Assembly: GCA_029255685.2 (NCBI GenBank)
Contig: CM055313.2
Location: forward strand, 29,012,579-29,076,578
Reading direction: 5' to 3'
From: Silene conica
Lineage: Eukaryota; Streptophyta; Magnoliopsida; Caryophyllales; Caryophyllaceae
DNA: 64,000 bases
The position numbers and the translations under genes are program-made. Below are positions 23,776-33,853 of the stretch, in pieces (position 1 is the stretch's first letter; every line of letters begins with the position of its first letter). A model generated the notes under the pieces. It ran no database searches. It was not told the DNA's origin and saw only the letters and a program-made list of their open reading frames with translations.

Positions 23776-24479
23776 TGTAAAACCCCTCGCGAAAACGGAA
23801 ATATAAAACATACAAAATACTAATAATGCAGCGGAATTAAAACTTTTTAAGTATAAACAACATGCGAGGTGAATTAAAACTGAAACTGGAAACTGATATA
23901 AACAAAATAGATAAGTATAACAGTTCTAAGTACAGAAACCAAATATATACAAAGCCTGGGATGGTACATCCCTACAGGCACCAAAAGATAAACAGTATCA
24001 AACTAGGGTCTAGCTACTCGAAAGTGTAAGTCATAAGATGACCAGTGGATCATCACTCCCTAGCTCTCAATGAACCCCGTCCAACCTGCATGTACCTACA
24101 TACATGAAAACATGTACGCCACAATCAGTGGGGAGTGACTAGAGTTCTCCTAGCCACCTTTTGTAGCGACACGTAACAAGCAAAACAAACAGAATACTCC
24201 AACATATAAAAACATGTGAAGTATATCAATATCTCAATAACTGATCTCATAGTATCATGCAATCACTAATGCACGGCTCTCAACCAACTTCGGAAACTAT
24301 TTGGAAGGAGAGCCGGTTTCCCTACCGATTGCTCGGTCAGGGGTCTTTCAGTCCAAACCATTTACGAAACTGACTAAAGAGTCATCCAATGCCTTGGATG
24401 AACAACATCAAAGTCAAGGTACTATGAACATCACTATCATCATGCATATCTGACACTGTACCAACTCTAGGCAAGCAGA

Positions 24480-25140
24480 TAAACTCAACAAGTATAAGGT
24501 TCAGTGGTCAACTCAAGACATAACCTATATACCAATCATTCAACAAGTAAAAAGGTCCAGAGGCGACATCTTAACGCATAACCTAGATACCAAGTTCACA
24601 ATATCAAGCAAGGACTCTGAGGCGAAAACTCAACGCATGGACCGGCTATCAACAAGATACTAGACTCAGAGGCGAAAACTCAACGCATGGACTAGCACTC
24701 AATTCACAATCAAAAGTAAGAGACTCAGAGGCGAAAACTCAACGCATGTTCTCCTACTACATCACAAGATACTAGACTCAGAGGCGAAAACTCAACGCAT
24801 GGACTAACATCAAACACCTGCACTCCAGGTAAGGTATGACAACCTGACTGCCCCGTTGTGCAGTTGCTCTACACGTCAGACTCAGAGGCCAGCTTAAGGC
24901 ATGTCCTGACGCGATCACTCAAACATGTCTGGACTCAGAGGCGAAAACTCAACACATGTCCCAGACACGACAATCAAACATGTATGGAGCTCAGAGGCGT
25001 CACCTTAACGCATACCTCCATACACGACAAACAAACACATATAGGGCTCAAAGGCGACACCTTAACGCATACCCCAATATATGACAACCAATCTACGTAC
25101 TAAGTTCAGAGGCGACATCTTAACGCATAACTTAAAACGT
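24480..25140 (-). repeat. Tandem array in Z LTR, about 11 units of 50-60 bp
   Basis: Recurrent core AGGCGAAAACTCAACGCATG and variants such as AGGCGACATCTTAACGCATA. W LTRs carry an unrelated ~63-bp array at the corresponding place. Confidence 0.85.
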
Positions 25141-25404
25141 ATCACTATAAGCATTCAACTTAAAACTATAACTTAGTTCTTATTTCTTATTTCACTAACC
25201 AACACTTAATTGATCCCGGGAACTAAGTTGAGGGAGAGCCGGTTTCCCTTTCGGTTACCCGACCGGGGGGGTCTCTATCCTCACTCCATTCCCGAACCCA
25301 ATACAGTGTCGCCCATCCTCCGGGGACCTCAACCACACATCAAAGGTACACGGAACGAGTTTCAAACAAAACCGAATAAACGTTTGAAAGTTATAAGCAA
25401 AATA

Positions 25405-25812
25405 ATGAGAACAGGGGCTCTCAGCCGGTCCCAGACAGTCTGCCGGACCACCGGCTAGGAGTCCCTTCCCATGCCAATCAACCGTCTGAAAATCAAGGAG
25501 AAGAGGCTCTCAGCCGGTGGACCGTCCGCCGGCCAGCCAGCTGGGAATCCCTTCCCACAAGTCAAACTTTAAAAACTAAAGTATGAGGAGTGACTCTTAG
25601 CCGGTGTACCGGCTGCTTGCCAGCTGGGAGTCACTTTCCCATCCCTTTTGCAAATTTTCCAAACACACAGGTACCCTGAGCCGGTCGACCGGCGGCCGAC
25701 CTACCGGTTCAGGATCCTTTTACTTAAAATCCTGAACTTACGAAAAAATGAACACCCCGACTCTGAGCCGGCCGACCGGCTGCCGGTCAGCCTACCGGCT
25801 CAGAGTCCGTTG
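25405..25812 (-). repeat. Five GC-rich inverted-repeat units in Z LTR
   Basis: Each unit of about 45-50 bp has flanking complementary ends (CTCTGAGCCGG / CCGGCTCAGAG type) around CCGGTCGACCGG-like palindromes. They stand out in AT-rich DNA. The same units occur in W LTRs. Confidence 0.8.
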
Positions 25813-27311
25813 TACACAAAAAAACGCAATTTCCTAAAACAATCAAAACTTCTCAAATCGATTCCAAACTTCCAAAATCACAACATCAAATGTTTGCCCA
25901 GCATGTTTAAACATCAAACACACTAACTACCAGCAATTAATCCCACAAACAATCCTCAATAAGAATATTACTCGTATCCGTCTTAAGCACAAATTGCAGA
26001 AATTCAACCACCAAGCATATGAAACAACATCTAAGCATATAATCTTCATGTATGAACATTCCTATCATGTTTCTATGTTCAATCAACAACAACAACATGA
26101 AATTTCAGAAGCTTAAACCATCCTAAGCATGAAAAGTGCTAATATTACAAATAAGGCCGAGTTTCTCATAATTGTCACCTTAAAAGCAATTCCTGTAATA
26201 CTCCGTATCTTACTGTTTTTATTTTAATATTTAAATTTTTATGACGTGTTGGTGGTTACTTAGCGTTTATACTCGATAATTTATTTATCGAATAAGTTTT
26301 ATATTCTTTTTATATGTTGTTAAGTGAAGGGTCGAGAATACGAGCTAGTTAATAGATCGTGTTTTATGTAGACGCTTGGGCCTCGATATGTGTGCCAAGT
26401 GCAACAGCCCATCTCGACTTTAACACATAAAACCATTCAACGTAATAAACATAATAAAAACACCCCTTTTACTGCCGTCATGTACAAACCCTCCAAACCC
26501 TATACCTAACCTATTTCGACACCTCACCTTTCACCCAAGCCTTCTGCCGCCACACTAGAGAACGTGAAAGGGAGGTTGCACGGTGGTTTAAGGGAGCCTA
26601 AGGGTGGTCGATTTATCTGAGAAGTAAGCCTACTCACCACGTTCTTGGTTATTTCAGTTCTCTCTTTCGTTTTAATGTAATAGATTCAATCGTGTAATGT
26701 TATGTATGAGTTCTGATTTTCAAGCTATATTAATCTATGCTGTTGAGGGTAGTGTTTGGACCATAGTCTGACCACCATGGACCACTTAGGACCACCGGGC
26801 GTGGGGTGGCTTAGGCTGCTGTCAGTATACGAGTTATTATTTCAGAAACAGGGTTTTGAGCGTGTGATGTTTACGTATGGTTTAAAGGTGTTTTCTGGTC
26901 ATGACGGTTTCGGGTGTTAGAGTCTTTGGATTGGTGGAAGTCAGGTTGGTTGGGTGGTGGTTTTCATGGCGGGTCTTGGTGGTTTATGTCGTACATAAGG
27001 AGGGATTCGTTTGGGTTCTGGGCACGTTTGAAACAGAGTTGTCGCGTGGGGCTGTTTTTGGTTGCGGTTGTTGGTGTCTCGGGTGGTAGACGACGACCAC
27101 TGACTTCCTCCCTGGAAGCACCACGGCTCAGAGGCGAGCCTGGTGGCGCCAGTGGGGAAGCCAGGGGTTGCAATTGGTGACGAGGGTGGTGTTTGTGAGG
27201 GTGTTTGGTCATGGTGGTGGGGCTGTGTTGCATTCGGGTTTTCACGTTGTTACTGCTCGTGCTATTCATGGGCTGCTCTTTGATTTGTCTTTGTGTAAGC
27301 ATGATTTTATG

Positions 27312-27315
<4 letters not shown>

Positions 27316-27363
<48 letters not shown>

Positions 27364-27380
27364 TTATTATTATTATTATT
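27316..27380 (+). repeat. ATT microsatellite in Y 5' LTR
   Basis: Near-perfect TTA/ATT triplets; the matching tract in the other LTR (49343-49415) differs in length. Confidence 0.9.
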
Positions 27381-28071
27381 GTTGTTGTTACTTTTATTAT
27401 TGTTTTATGATTACCATTATTGGTTAAAATTTTATTATGGTGATTTTACGATTATAGGATAATAATGTTATTAATATTAGTATTATTATCATTAAGTATG
27501 TTTTGGCAAATTTTATAACTGTATACCATGTTTATTAATATTTAAGTTATTATAACTAATCATGTTATTAGCATTTGTTGGGGTTAATATTATTGTCAAT
27601 GAACACTGTGATTATTATTAATTACTCATATGGTTATTGTTGTTGAGTTAGTAATAAATCGGTCATTTGATTTCCTGCTATATTTAGTAAGTCTATATTT
27701 AGTAAGCTTATAATTGTCTGCTGAAGATTGATACGAGTAATGAGGTACTGTTAATTGGTACGTAATGAGTATATTGCTCTGTATAATTACAGTTGTGATA
27801 AGTGTATCAATTATAAGCACGATGAATGGGTTTTAGTAGTGATGTTAGTGTAAGAATAGAGGTTAATAATAAGTATTAATTATAGGAACTGAGCTCGAAG
27901 TGGAGTAATTCTAGCAGCTGTTCGACTATCAGTCTGCCATTTGAGGTAGGGGAATTACTGTGGTTATAATGTGAAATATGCTGTTAATATTTGGTGACTA
28001 CCATGTTTATCTTATGCTTTAATATGAATGTTATATGAGTTATTCATTTATATCATGCTGTGATACGTTGT

Positions 28072-28235
28072 GATCGGCGTGGAGTTATTTGGCGTTGGAT
28101 CAGTGCGGTGTTTATTTTGCGTTGGATCGGTGCAGAGTTTATTTGGCGTTGGATCGGTGCGGAGTTTATTTGGCGTTGGATCGGTGCTGATTTAATGGGC
28201 CTTTGTGATCGGTGCGGAGTAATTGGGCCTTGTGA
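28072..28235 (+). repeat. 27-bp minisatellite in Y 5' LTR
   Basis: About five to six units of GCGTTGGATCGGTGCGGAGT plus TTATTTG; the last units are degenerate. The equivalent array is at 50107-50262. Confidence 0.85.
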
Positions 28236-28640
28236 TTCGGAGTGGAGATGAATAGATTTCTATTTATAGAAATGTTTGGTTGTTTACTTTTCCCTACTCA
28301 ACCTCGTGGTTGACCCTGTGTATTCGTGTGACACCTGTGATGATCCGTGATGGGGAGCAGTTTTGACAGGAAAGATGATGCTGTGGGAGCATGGGATGGC
28401 GTGAGCACTTGGATGGACCGACTTAGATGTAGATCACATACTTGGTAGTTATCAGTTGTACTTTAGTTTCCGCTGTGTAGTTTTGTAACATTGAAGTTTA
28501 AATTTTATCAGATTTTATATTAAGTACTTTGGTTTGATTTACTTTGTTACTAACTACCTCGGATATTCCGAGATGGTAACAACTCAATTTACTAAGGATG
28601 TCTTGCCAAAGGCTCCTTAATAAATCGGGGTGTTACAAAG

Positions 28641-28652
28641 TGGTATCAGAGC
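28641..28652 (+). other. Primer binding site of Y (tRNA-iMet)
   Basis: TGGTATCAGAGC after a three-base AAG spacer, the same arrangement as X, followed by GAACGAT as in X. Confidence 0.92.
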
Positions 28653-29044
28653 GAACGATCATTAGGCCTAAACCAACTGAATAATAATGAACGTAGGAAG
28701 AGTCTAATAAAATGAACCCCGAGATGAAACTGATAGGAGCCCCAAAAAAGGGACGGGATGAGTTAGGGGACCCCTCACACCAAACCTGGACCCTTGCTGT
28801 TCTGTCTCGGGAACCCAAATAGAGTAATTGAAGAGTGGGGTAGACTATATAGTGACCTGGTTATATTATGCTAACGTTCTTGCAGGAGAAGAACGAGGTA
28901 AGTCATATGTGAGTTCTGATTAAGGATATGTGCAATATGAACTGTGGATTGATATGGATGATTGAATTGAAATTATCAGAGTTTGGGAGTTGAATTTGTT
29001 GAGCCATGGTTAGAGTGATGTGATCATATGATTTTGATATTTGA
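28653..29044 (+). other. Leader of Y, non-coding, homologous to X leader
   Basis: Shares ordered blocks with the X leader: AATAATGAACGTAGGAAGAG, AATAAAATGAACCCC, CCCCTCACACCAAACC and GGGAACCCAAA. Ends at the W insertion; TTTGA at 29040-29044 is the W target site. Confidence 0.75.
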
Positions 29045-29996
29045 TGTAACATCCCGTATTTTTGTAAAGCAATATCTTCTTAAAATAAAGTAATTTACGG
29101 AATTTAATAATAATTTAATAATAATTGTAATTTACGTTTTTAAGATTTCCGTTAAGTTCGTCTTAAAAACCATTTAAGCTTAAGATGCCTTGGTTATTTA
29201 ATATCAACCCGTCTCACATTTCCGTTTCACTTAAATAAAGCAAACCCGACTCAAGCTCTTAAAGGACAACTTAAAACCCTCAAAAGGAAGCTTCCATCGA
29301 CACAAACTCCTCCCCATATTTCATTTCACTGTTAAAACTCCAAACACCATTTTCATCTCATTTCTCAAGCTTTAAATCATCATCTCGAGGCCTTCCCGAA
29401 CTCGTATCGAGGTAAAAGTTAAATATTCGGAATCCTTGCGAGATTTATGATCTTTCTATCACTTTCATTTTCAATTTCGTGAAACTTCATTTCGGGGCTG
29501 TTTTTCCCTAATCATGAAATTACCCTTTAATCCGTGTTTTTGTGCTTGAAGGTGGTGCTTGTAACAATCCGGAGGAAGAACTTGTAATCCTTGAAGAGTA
29601 AACCGGAGCATTCGCGGAGTAAAGGTGACGATAATGAGAAACTCGACCTTTTGTCTAAATTAGCACTTTATGTGATTTTGGTTGTGTTTAATGAATGTTA
29701 GTTTAATCTTAAGTTCTTTAATGTTCTTATAATGTCTTATAAACTGATTTTGGTGAAGATTTGAGGAAGAATTTGGATGAGGAAATGAATTTAGGAGTAT
29801 ACATGTTAAGACCGGTTTATTTGAGATTTTCTTGTTAACTCTTAAATTGGATGTTTGTATACATGTTCTTATGTGTAATTGATGTTGTATACATGTAGGA
29901 AATGTTGTGTTGTAGCGTAAAAACATGTTTAAGACGGATTAGTAAAGTATTGAATGAATTGGAAATGGCGAGAGTTAAGAAATGCGCGATCAGAGG

Positions 29997-30304
29997 CTCT
30001 GAGCCGGTCGACCGACCGGCGGCCGACCAGCCGGCTCAGAGTCCCTCATTGCATTGTTTGTTTTTCGAGAATTTTGGGAAAAAGGGTCCCCACCCGGTGG
30101 ACCGGCAGCCGGCCGGCCGGCTGGGAGTTCCTATTGGGTGTTGTGTGTTGTTTATGCGAGAAAGGAAGAAGGGTTCCCCAGCCGGTGGACCGGCAGCCGG
30201 CCGGCCGGCTGGGAGGCCTTTTATGTTGTTTTTGAGTATTGTCGGCTGAAGAGTAAAGGACTCTCAGCCGGTTGACCGGCCGCCTGTGGCCAACCGGCTT
30301 AGAG
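29997..30304 (+). repeat. Four GC-rich inverted-repeat units in W 5' LTR
   Basis: Units at 29997-30041, 30088-30127, 30176-30215 and 30261-30304. The outer two close with CTCTGAGCCGG/CCGGCTCAGAG-type arms; the middle two contain GGTGGACCGGCAGCCGGCC. The 3' LTR keeps only the outer two (34806-34850, 34875-34918). Confidence 0.85.
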
Positions 30305-30572
30305 CCCCTGATGCATAATAAATTCTTATAACTTTTGATTCACATGTCAGATTGCATTGATTCTTTTTCCGTATGCTTCGTATGCATGTTTGAAGTCCCC
30401 GAGGTTCAGGCGGCACTATATTGGGTTCGGGAATAGAGTAAGGATAGAGACCCCCCGGTCGGGCAACCGAAAGGGAAACCGGCTCTCCCTCGGCTTAATT
30501 CCCGGGGTCAATTAAGTGTTGGTTGGAGTATACGTTGTTGCATATTTAGATATTAATTGATTAAGTTCAGAA

Positions 30573-30960
30573 TTGAAGTTGTAGAACTATGATTTGGATT
30601 AGGTCATAGTTTGTGTTGCCTTTGTATTTTGAGATGTAGTGTGGTTAGACTATGATTTGGATTAGGTCATAGTTGGTGTTGCCTTTGTATTTTGAGGTGT
30701 ATTGTTGTAGGGCTGTGATTGGGATTAGGTCACAGTTTTGTGTTGCCTTTGTATTATGGGGTATATTTTGGTGGAACTGTAATTTGGATTAGGTTACAGT
30801 TTTGCTTGCCTTTGTATTTTGAGGTGTATTGTAATGGGGCTGTGATTGGGATTAGGTCACAGTCTTTGCTTGCCTTTGTATTTTGAAGTGTATTTTCGTA
30901 GAGCTGTGATTTGGATTAGGTCACAGTTTTGCTTGCCTTTGTATTCTGAGGTGTATTTAT
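30573..30960 (+). repeat. Tandem array of six ~63-bp units in W 5' LTR
   Basis: Unit core GATTTGGATTAGGTCATAG plus TTGCCTTTGTATTTTGAGGT. The array recurs in the 3' LTR at about 35188-35576. Confidence 0.88.
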
Positions 30961-31843
30961 ACATGTGGATTATAATTGCTGAGGCTATGTATTTATGCCG
31001 TGGTTGTATAACGGAGTCTTCATATGAGTTTTCTCTTGAAATGTGTATTTGTATCCCTCCATGCCTAGGATTGGGTCATGGTTTGATATTGCTGAATATA
31101 GTATATACTTGCCTAGGATGGGGTACAGTGTTATATACTTGCTGTTTTATATCTGCTTGCCTAGAGTTGGTACAGTGTCAGATATGTATGTTGATAGTGA
31201 TGAGTATATTACTTGATTATAGTGTTGTTCATCCAAGGCATTGGATGACTCCTTGATTGGTTTCGTAAATGGTTTAGACTGAAAGACCCCCCGGCCGGGC
31301 AACCGGAAGGGAAACCGGCTCTCCTTCCAAATAGTTTCCGAAGTTGGTTGAGAGCCTTTGCATAGTATTCGCATGATGATAGGAATTTGAGATGTTGCGA
31401 CAAATGCTTCACATGATCGTTTGTGTTGGAGTACAATACTTGTTTACATGTTCTGTGTTGTATGACAATAGGTGGCTATGAGAACTTTGTGTTGGAGTAC
31501 AATACTTGTTTACATGTTCTATGTTGTATGTGTGTAGGTACTTGATGCTGTTCTTCAGGGGGTTACGTTGAGGCTAGGGAGCGATAATCCTTCATCGTTG
31601 ATTTTACCCATTCGTTAGCTAGACCTTAGCTTTATGTTTTCCGTATTTTTGTGTCTGTAGGGATATGCTATCCCGGGCTGCCTTTGTATAGTACTTATAT
31701 ACCTATCTATGTTTTTATCTTCCGCATGTTTAGTTGTTAAAACACCTCCCATGTTTTAATTATCTTTTCAAAAGTTTTAATTCCGCTGCATTTTCGGTAC
31801 TTTGTATGTTTTACATTTCCGCTTTCGCGAGGGGTTTTACAGT

Positions 31844-31855
31844 TGGTATCAGAGC
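31844..31855 (+). other. Primer binding site of W (tRNA-iMet)
   Basis: TGGTATCAGAGC two bases after the 5' LTR. Confidence 0.92.
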
Positions 31856-32005
31856 ATATTTTCTCCCGACGCACTCATGTAATCCCCAAACTTAACTTCA
31901 CCAAAAACTTGAATAATGAATGAGAGATTTGGGTAGAATTAAGACAAGTGGTAGACTGTTTGTGATTGTTAATTGTTAGGTTAACACTGTTTTCTCTTTT
32001 GAAGG

Positions 32006-33139
32006 ATGGTGAGACCCACGGCTACTGATAACATTATGTTGCAAGCAATCCATCACTTGCTTGAGACTCAGAGACAGCAAGCAGGGAATGTTCCACCTCC
32101 TCCACCGCCAGGCAACGAGGCTAATCGTCCTGGTAGTTTCTCTTGGATAGCTTCGCAGATGTCCCGTAGCCATGTGAAGACTTATGGTGGTGAGGTTGAT
32201 CCGGTAGCTCTTACCGAGTGGTTCAGGGAGATGGAAAAGAGCTTTACCCTGTATTCGGTGGGTAGAGAGGATAGAGTGCGGCTAGCCACTGACTTTCTGA
32301 CCCTTGAGGCCGATAGGTGGTGGGCATTGACTGGACCTACTTTCACTCTTGATCCTCTGTTCGATTGGGAGGCTTTTAAGGATAAGCTCGAGACGAGGTT
32401 TTATCCTAAGGAGCTGAGATCACAACGACTCAAAGAATTCATGGATTTCAAGCAAGGAGACATGACAGTGCAGGAGTTCACGGACAAGTATAATCAGTTG
32501 GCTCACTTTGCTTCTCGGTTCGTAAGGGATGAATCCGAGAGAGTCTACTTCTACAAAGGAAAGTTAGGTGCCCGCATCGAGAGTATGATTCACAGAGATT
32601 CTAGTTCTTTCGTAGAGGTGTACGATGATGCTATTTGGGCTGAGAAGTCAATTAAGGCCATAGATGTAGAGGCTAGAGCTTCTTCTGCTCTCAGTTCCCC
32701 TCAGGCTCGCTCTCTTGGGAAGAGACCCCTTGATCCTTCACCTGATTCTCCAGAAATTCAGCATGAAAAGTTCTAGAAGATTGGTTCCTCCAAGACCATG
32801 GATCCCCGCCCTGCACCTGACCCTTCCTTGAAGTGTTTCAAGTGTCACAAGGCCCTTCACCCTGGTGTTAACTGTAACGGTGATCCCTACTTGTGCTACA
32901 CCTGCAAGAAGCCTGGGCATCGCTTCTACGAGTGCCCGAAGAAGAAGACCGTTGTTGGGAGGGCTGCCACTGCTGCTGGTGCTGTTCGAAAGCCGCAGAC
33001 CAAGGGTATTGTGTATGTGATGAGCAGAGCTGCTGCAGAGACTTGCCCTCAGTTGATCACTGGTATGTCTTCATCATTGACTTGTCTCTTCTATCTTCTT
33101 CTAAGACCCCAAGTTCTTATCATTGTCCTTCTTGTGTAA
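32006..33139 (+). CDS. gag: Gag of W with two CCHC knuckles, one in-frame stop; pol missing
   Basis: Starts at MVRPTATDN. The gypsy Gag domain spans about residues 45-210 (WFREMEKSFTLYSVGREDR, FLTLEADRWWALTGP, LETRFYPKELRSQRLKEF, MTVQEFTDKYNQLAHFA). A TAG at 32774-32776 interrupts the frame after residue 256, and the same frame continues with CFKCHKALHPGVNC and CYTCKKPGHRFYEC, two knuckles of the form CX2CX4HX4C. The product then reaches CPQLITG, where relatives enter the protease, and loses similarity before ending at 33139. No protease active site, RT, RNase H or integrase follows. The reading frame is strand- and position-correct for a gag-only element; particle assembly would need readthrough or a 256-residue Gag without knuckles. 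Confidence 0.85.
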
Positions 33140-33853
33140 TCCCGTTCTTGGATCCCCTTCCATTGTACCGTGGAAATCCTTTCATAACACCTTAATTCGA
33201 CCCTACTACTAAAACTTGTTCCCCCTTAGCTCGTTTGACCCGTGGAATTCGAATCTATGGGATCATGGTTTTAAATCATAATATCTTCTGTGCACCAATT
33301 CTCTTTTGTGCACCTGTAAATTCGCTAAGCTATCCTTCCTTTCGGTCAACTGCAACTTGTAAGATTCGCGACTTTGCTCTTTCTGAAGATTTTTTGAAAT
33401 AAAAGCTTGTTTTCGAAAGGATTTTCGTTAAAGGAAGTGGAGAACCTTTCAACTTTGATAGGTTTTGGTGTTAATTTTTCGGAAAACCCGATTTTAAAGA
33501 GTTACTTGACTTGCAACTTGATTGATCTCAGTGTCGAATTGTCATTTGAACTCGTTATTGGAGACGTCTGATAACCTGAAAAATGCTTGTCGACACCGGA
33601 TCGATCTAAATCTTAAATTTTATTTTATTTTATTTTTGGGACTTGTCTCAGATTTGGAATGTCGGGCTCTTGAATGTACAACGAGAACCTCAACGTCCAT
33701 TGACGAAGACTTATGCCTTGGAAAAATCGTTTGAAATCTTTGAAAGGAACCTAGGTTTGTAAAACAAGTTACGTGAAAACTTTAATCTGTTAACTTTGTC
33801 CTTGTTACTGCTTTCAAGTTTCGAGGACGAAACTTTTTGAAAGATGGGGTGAT
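33140..33853 (+). other. Non-coding 3' region of W with pre-PPT hairpin and polypurine tract
   Basis: No pol similarity seen. Near the end is a perfect hairpin AAGTTTCG-AGGA-CGAAACTT (33816-33835), followed by the purine-rich GAAAGATGGGGTGAT (33839-33853) that abuts the 3' LTR. Confidence 0.75.

Larger units (their letters stand above)
23776..26193 (-). repeat. 3' LTR of gypsy element Z, distal part (split by Y)
   Basis: The plus-strand start TGTAAAACCCCTCGCGAAAACGG is the reverse complement of the W LTR end, and most of the segment aligns with W LTRs (for example the AAACTATTTGGAAGGAGAGCC block near 24294). It stops at 26193 where Y is inserted and resumes at 50677. Together the two parts give about 2.98 kb, close to the 2.80-kb W LTR. 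It holds its own tandem array (24480-25140) and five GC-rich hairpins (25405-25812). Confidence 0.88.
26194..28637 (+). repeat. 5' LTR of Y
   Basis: Contains an ATT microsatellite (27316-27380) and a 27-bp minisatellite (28072-28235) with core GTTGGATCGGTGCGGAGT, reverse complement of that in the X LTR. The terminal block CTACTCAACCTCGTGGTTGA also matches the X LTR in reverse complement. Confidence 0.92.
29045..31841 (+). repeat. 5' LTR of W
   Basis: 2797 bp. Holds four GC-rich hairpin units, a ~63-bp tandem array and two copies of a ~43-bp GC-rich motif (GACCCCCCGGTCGGGCAACC near 30449 and its variant near 31285). About 25 substitutions separate it from the 3' LTR (~1%). Confidence 0.93.

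Noticed and set aside
26901..27410. Several overlapping frames, repeated near 48952-49317
   Set aside because: Within Y LTRs, both strands open, one ending in poly-Tyr from the ATT microsatellite.
29997..30304. Hammerhead-type ribozyme (retrozyme) in the hairpin-rich LTR
   Set aside because: The conserved CTGATGA and GAAA core elements are not present in the right arrangement.
30846..31256. 136-codon frame, also at 35462-35872
   Set aside because: Inside W LTRs and overlapping the tandem array; present in two copies only because LTRs are duplicated; no domain.
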